The notes under the pieces are model-generated. The model searched no databases, was not told the DNA's origin, and saw only the letters and a list, made by a program, of their open reading frames with translations. The position numbers were made by a program, and so were the translations under genes. Positions 62,621 to 64,000 of a stretch of DNA of 64,000 bases are shown here, one piece after another. Location: assembly GCF_041296385.1 (NCBI RefSeq), contig NC_091023.1, positions 10,912,924 through 10,976,923 of the forward strand, read 5' to 3'. Every line of letters starts with the position of its first letter. Positions within the stretch are counted from its first letter, which is position 1. Source of the DNA: Aphelocoma coerulescens. Its lineage: Eukaryota; Chordata; Aves; Passeriformes; Corvidae.

Positions 62621-63880
62621 TCAACGCCCACCGGGGCTTTAATTTGGGACTTACTGCAAAGTCAAGGCAGTCTTACATCACAGTAAGGAGTTTAAAAGTC
62701 AACAATAACCGTAGCTGACACTAAAATAATGTATTTGTGTTTTTAAATGGCTGTTTAGCAAAAAAAGTTGCCACTCTCTACAGCTACCTGAAAGGAGGTT
62801 GGAGCCAGGTGACGGTCGGTCTCCCATGCAACCAGTGAGTGGATAAGAGTACATAGTCTTTAGCTGTGCCAGGGGAGGTTTAGATTGGATTTTAGGAAGA
62901 AATTCTTCACAGAAGCGGTGATCAGACATTGGAAAGGGCTGCCCAGGGAGGTGGTGGAACCACCGTCCCTGCCGGTGTTTAAGGAAGGACTGGGTGTGGC
63001 ACTCTGTGCCAGGGTCTGGTTGACAAGGTGGCGTTGGGGCAGAGCCATGCTTTGAAAAGCAGTGCTGCCAGACTGTCATGGTTTGTTCTGTACTCAGGTG
63101 ACTCAATGAAATTTCAGAAGTGAAACAAGCTGGAGATGTGCAGCTCAGGAAGTGTATTGGAAAAACAGATCTTCCTTTCAAAATAAATACTTTTCCTATG
63201 AACTTCGTAAAATGCAGAATGACACAGAAGTTAATCTAAATTATCTTTTCCCACAGAAAATCAAGGAGCAGCTGAGCCCTTTATCAGTTGTTTCAAAACA
63301 GGAAGCCATGTCGTTAAACATTTTAATACTCCAGCTCAGTGAAAGTTGCAGAGGTTCTGGAGCAAACCTGGAAGTGTAAAGTGCATTAGGATTTTTGAGG
63401 CATTACTGCACTCAAGCTTTTGCAAACAATGTATCAGGTTTTGTAAAATGTATTTTCCAGGCTTCTTGGAACACCAAACTACAGGAAGTATCTTCAACAG
63501 CTTCTTTGAAATTAATGGTGATGAAATGATGCAAAAAGTTGTTGGAAAAAAGTGTTTGTTTATTTCCAGAATAGCAATCAGCTCAGAAATAATGTTGTTT
63601 AATATCTTTTTTCATATAAGTACATCAGAGTTGTTCATCACCATGCTTACTTACAGCAAGAACAGCCAACCTCCTTGCAGCTTCAAGAACTGGAAATAGA
63701 TCTCCTGAAGTCAGTGGAGCTATAAAAATGGAAGTGGTGCTGTCTACAGTGCATGTTATAAAATTGCAGGGGTCTAATTATGACCTGTTTATTGTTTGTT
63801 TTTAAAGGAATTATTTTGGAATATGTAGAAGGTGGTGAATCAAAGACCAGATCAATAGATCTACTTGATCTTAGACCTGA
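62302..63880 (+). CDS. DAW1: Dynein assembly factor with WD repeats 1, first two coding exons (partial)
   Basis: DAW1 (WDR69, ODA16 homologue) helps deliver outer-arm dynein to motile cilia (family knowledge). Exon 62302-62341 encodes [14 protein letters not shown] and exon 63808-63880 encodes [20 protein letters not shown] followed by DLRP. Both align with the start of human DAW1 as I remember it (LLLRYYPPG, then SIDLLDL). The junction G|GA is in phase with a GTGCGG donor and a TTTAAAG acceptor, and the second exon ends at GTAAGT. The WD40 propeller lies beyond the window. The gene follows CCL20 on the same strand as in mammals. The exon 1 call rests on a short match but on exact phase, start context and CpG island. 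Confidence 0.88.
62769..63050 (+). mobile_element. CR1 LINE fragment in DAW1 intron 1
   Basis: Contains 'GCCACTCTCTACAGCTACCTG', 'GCTGTGCCAGGGGAGGTTTAG', 'GAAATTCTTCACAGAAG' and 'GTTGACAAGGTGGCGTTGG' in CR1 order. The extreme 3' tail is missing. Confidence 0.85.
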
Positions 63881-64000
63881 GTAAGTATGATATTATTTCA
63901 GATAACAGCACTCTCTACCTTTTTATAGCATGTTCATGTACGACTCTATTTGAGTGTTTTAGATATAATTGAGGTCAATTGTTATGTAGAGCCTACCTGC

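Noticed and set aside
62260..62718. 152-codon open frame on the + strand over the DAW1 start
   Set aside because: Different frame from the DAW1 start at 62302; runs through a consensus donor in a CpG island.

Overview
The window is vertebrate nuclear DNA, almost certainly from a bird and probably a songbird. It has small split genes with GT-AG introns, several CR1 LINE 3' fragments ending in the typical ATTCTATG-like tail, and avian-type ERV LTRs. Most of the DNA is AT-rich, non-coding and without long ORFs.

Layout, left to right. (1) 1994-10166, + strand: the last eight coding exons of AGFG1 plus a 72-nt cassette exon. The ArfGAP half lies before the window, and an antisense LTR sits in the first visible intron. 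(2) 14384-21043, - strand: a complete five-coding-exon SLC19-family thiamine-transporter gene (472 aa), called copy 1 here. (3) 26551-32607, - strand: a second complete gene of identical exon structure (491 aa), copy 2, taken as SLC19A3. (4) 32.6-48.7 kb: non-coding DNA with a CTCF-like motif, one LTR, CR1 pieces and two strong inverted repeats. (5) 48942-50487, + strand: the four-exon chemokine gene CCL20 with TATA, kappaB-like and ETS-like sites upstream and an AU-rich 3'UTR. (6) 51-62 kb: non-coding, with a probable solo LTR and CR1 pieces. (7) From 62302, + strand: the first two coding exons of DAW1 behind a CpG-island promoter; the rest lies beyond the window.

Order and orientation (AGFG1+, transporter-, SLC19A3-, CCL20+, DAW1+) match the human 2q36.3 block as I recall it. 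There the position of copy 1 is held by C2orf83, a transporter-related remnant. The genes share a conserved neighbourhood but not one pathway: endocytic adaptor, vitamin transport, mucosal chemokine, ciliary dynein transport.

The most striking observation concerns the two transporter genes. Their large second coding exon (811 nt) is identical except for one silent base, while exon 1 is 62% and exon 3 about 69% identical in protein and the introns do not align by eye. The identity stops within a few bases of both exon ends. This is best explained by recent exon-restricted gene conversion in an unusually GC-rich exon, which homogenises most of the substrate pocket while the rest of each protein diverges. 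An assembly artefact is the main alternative.
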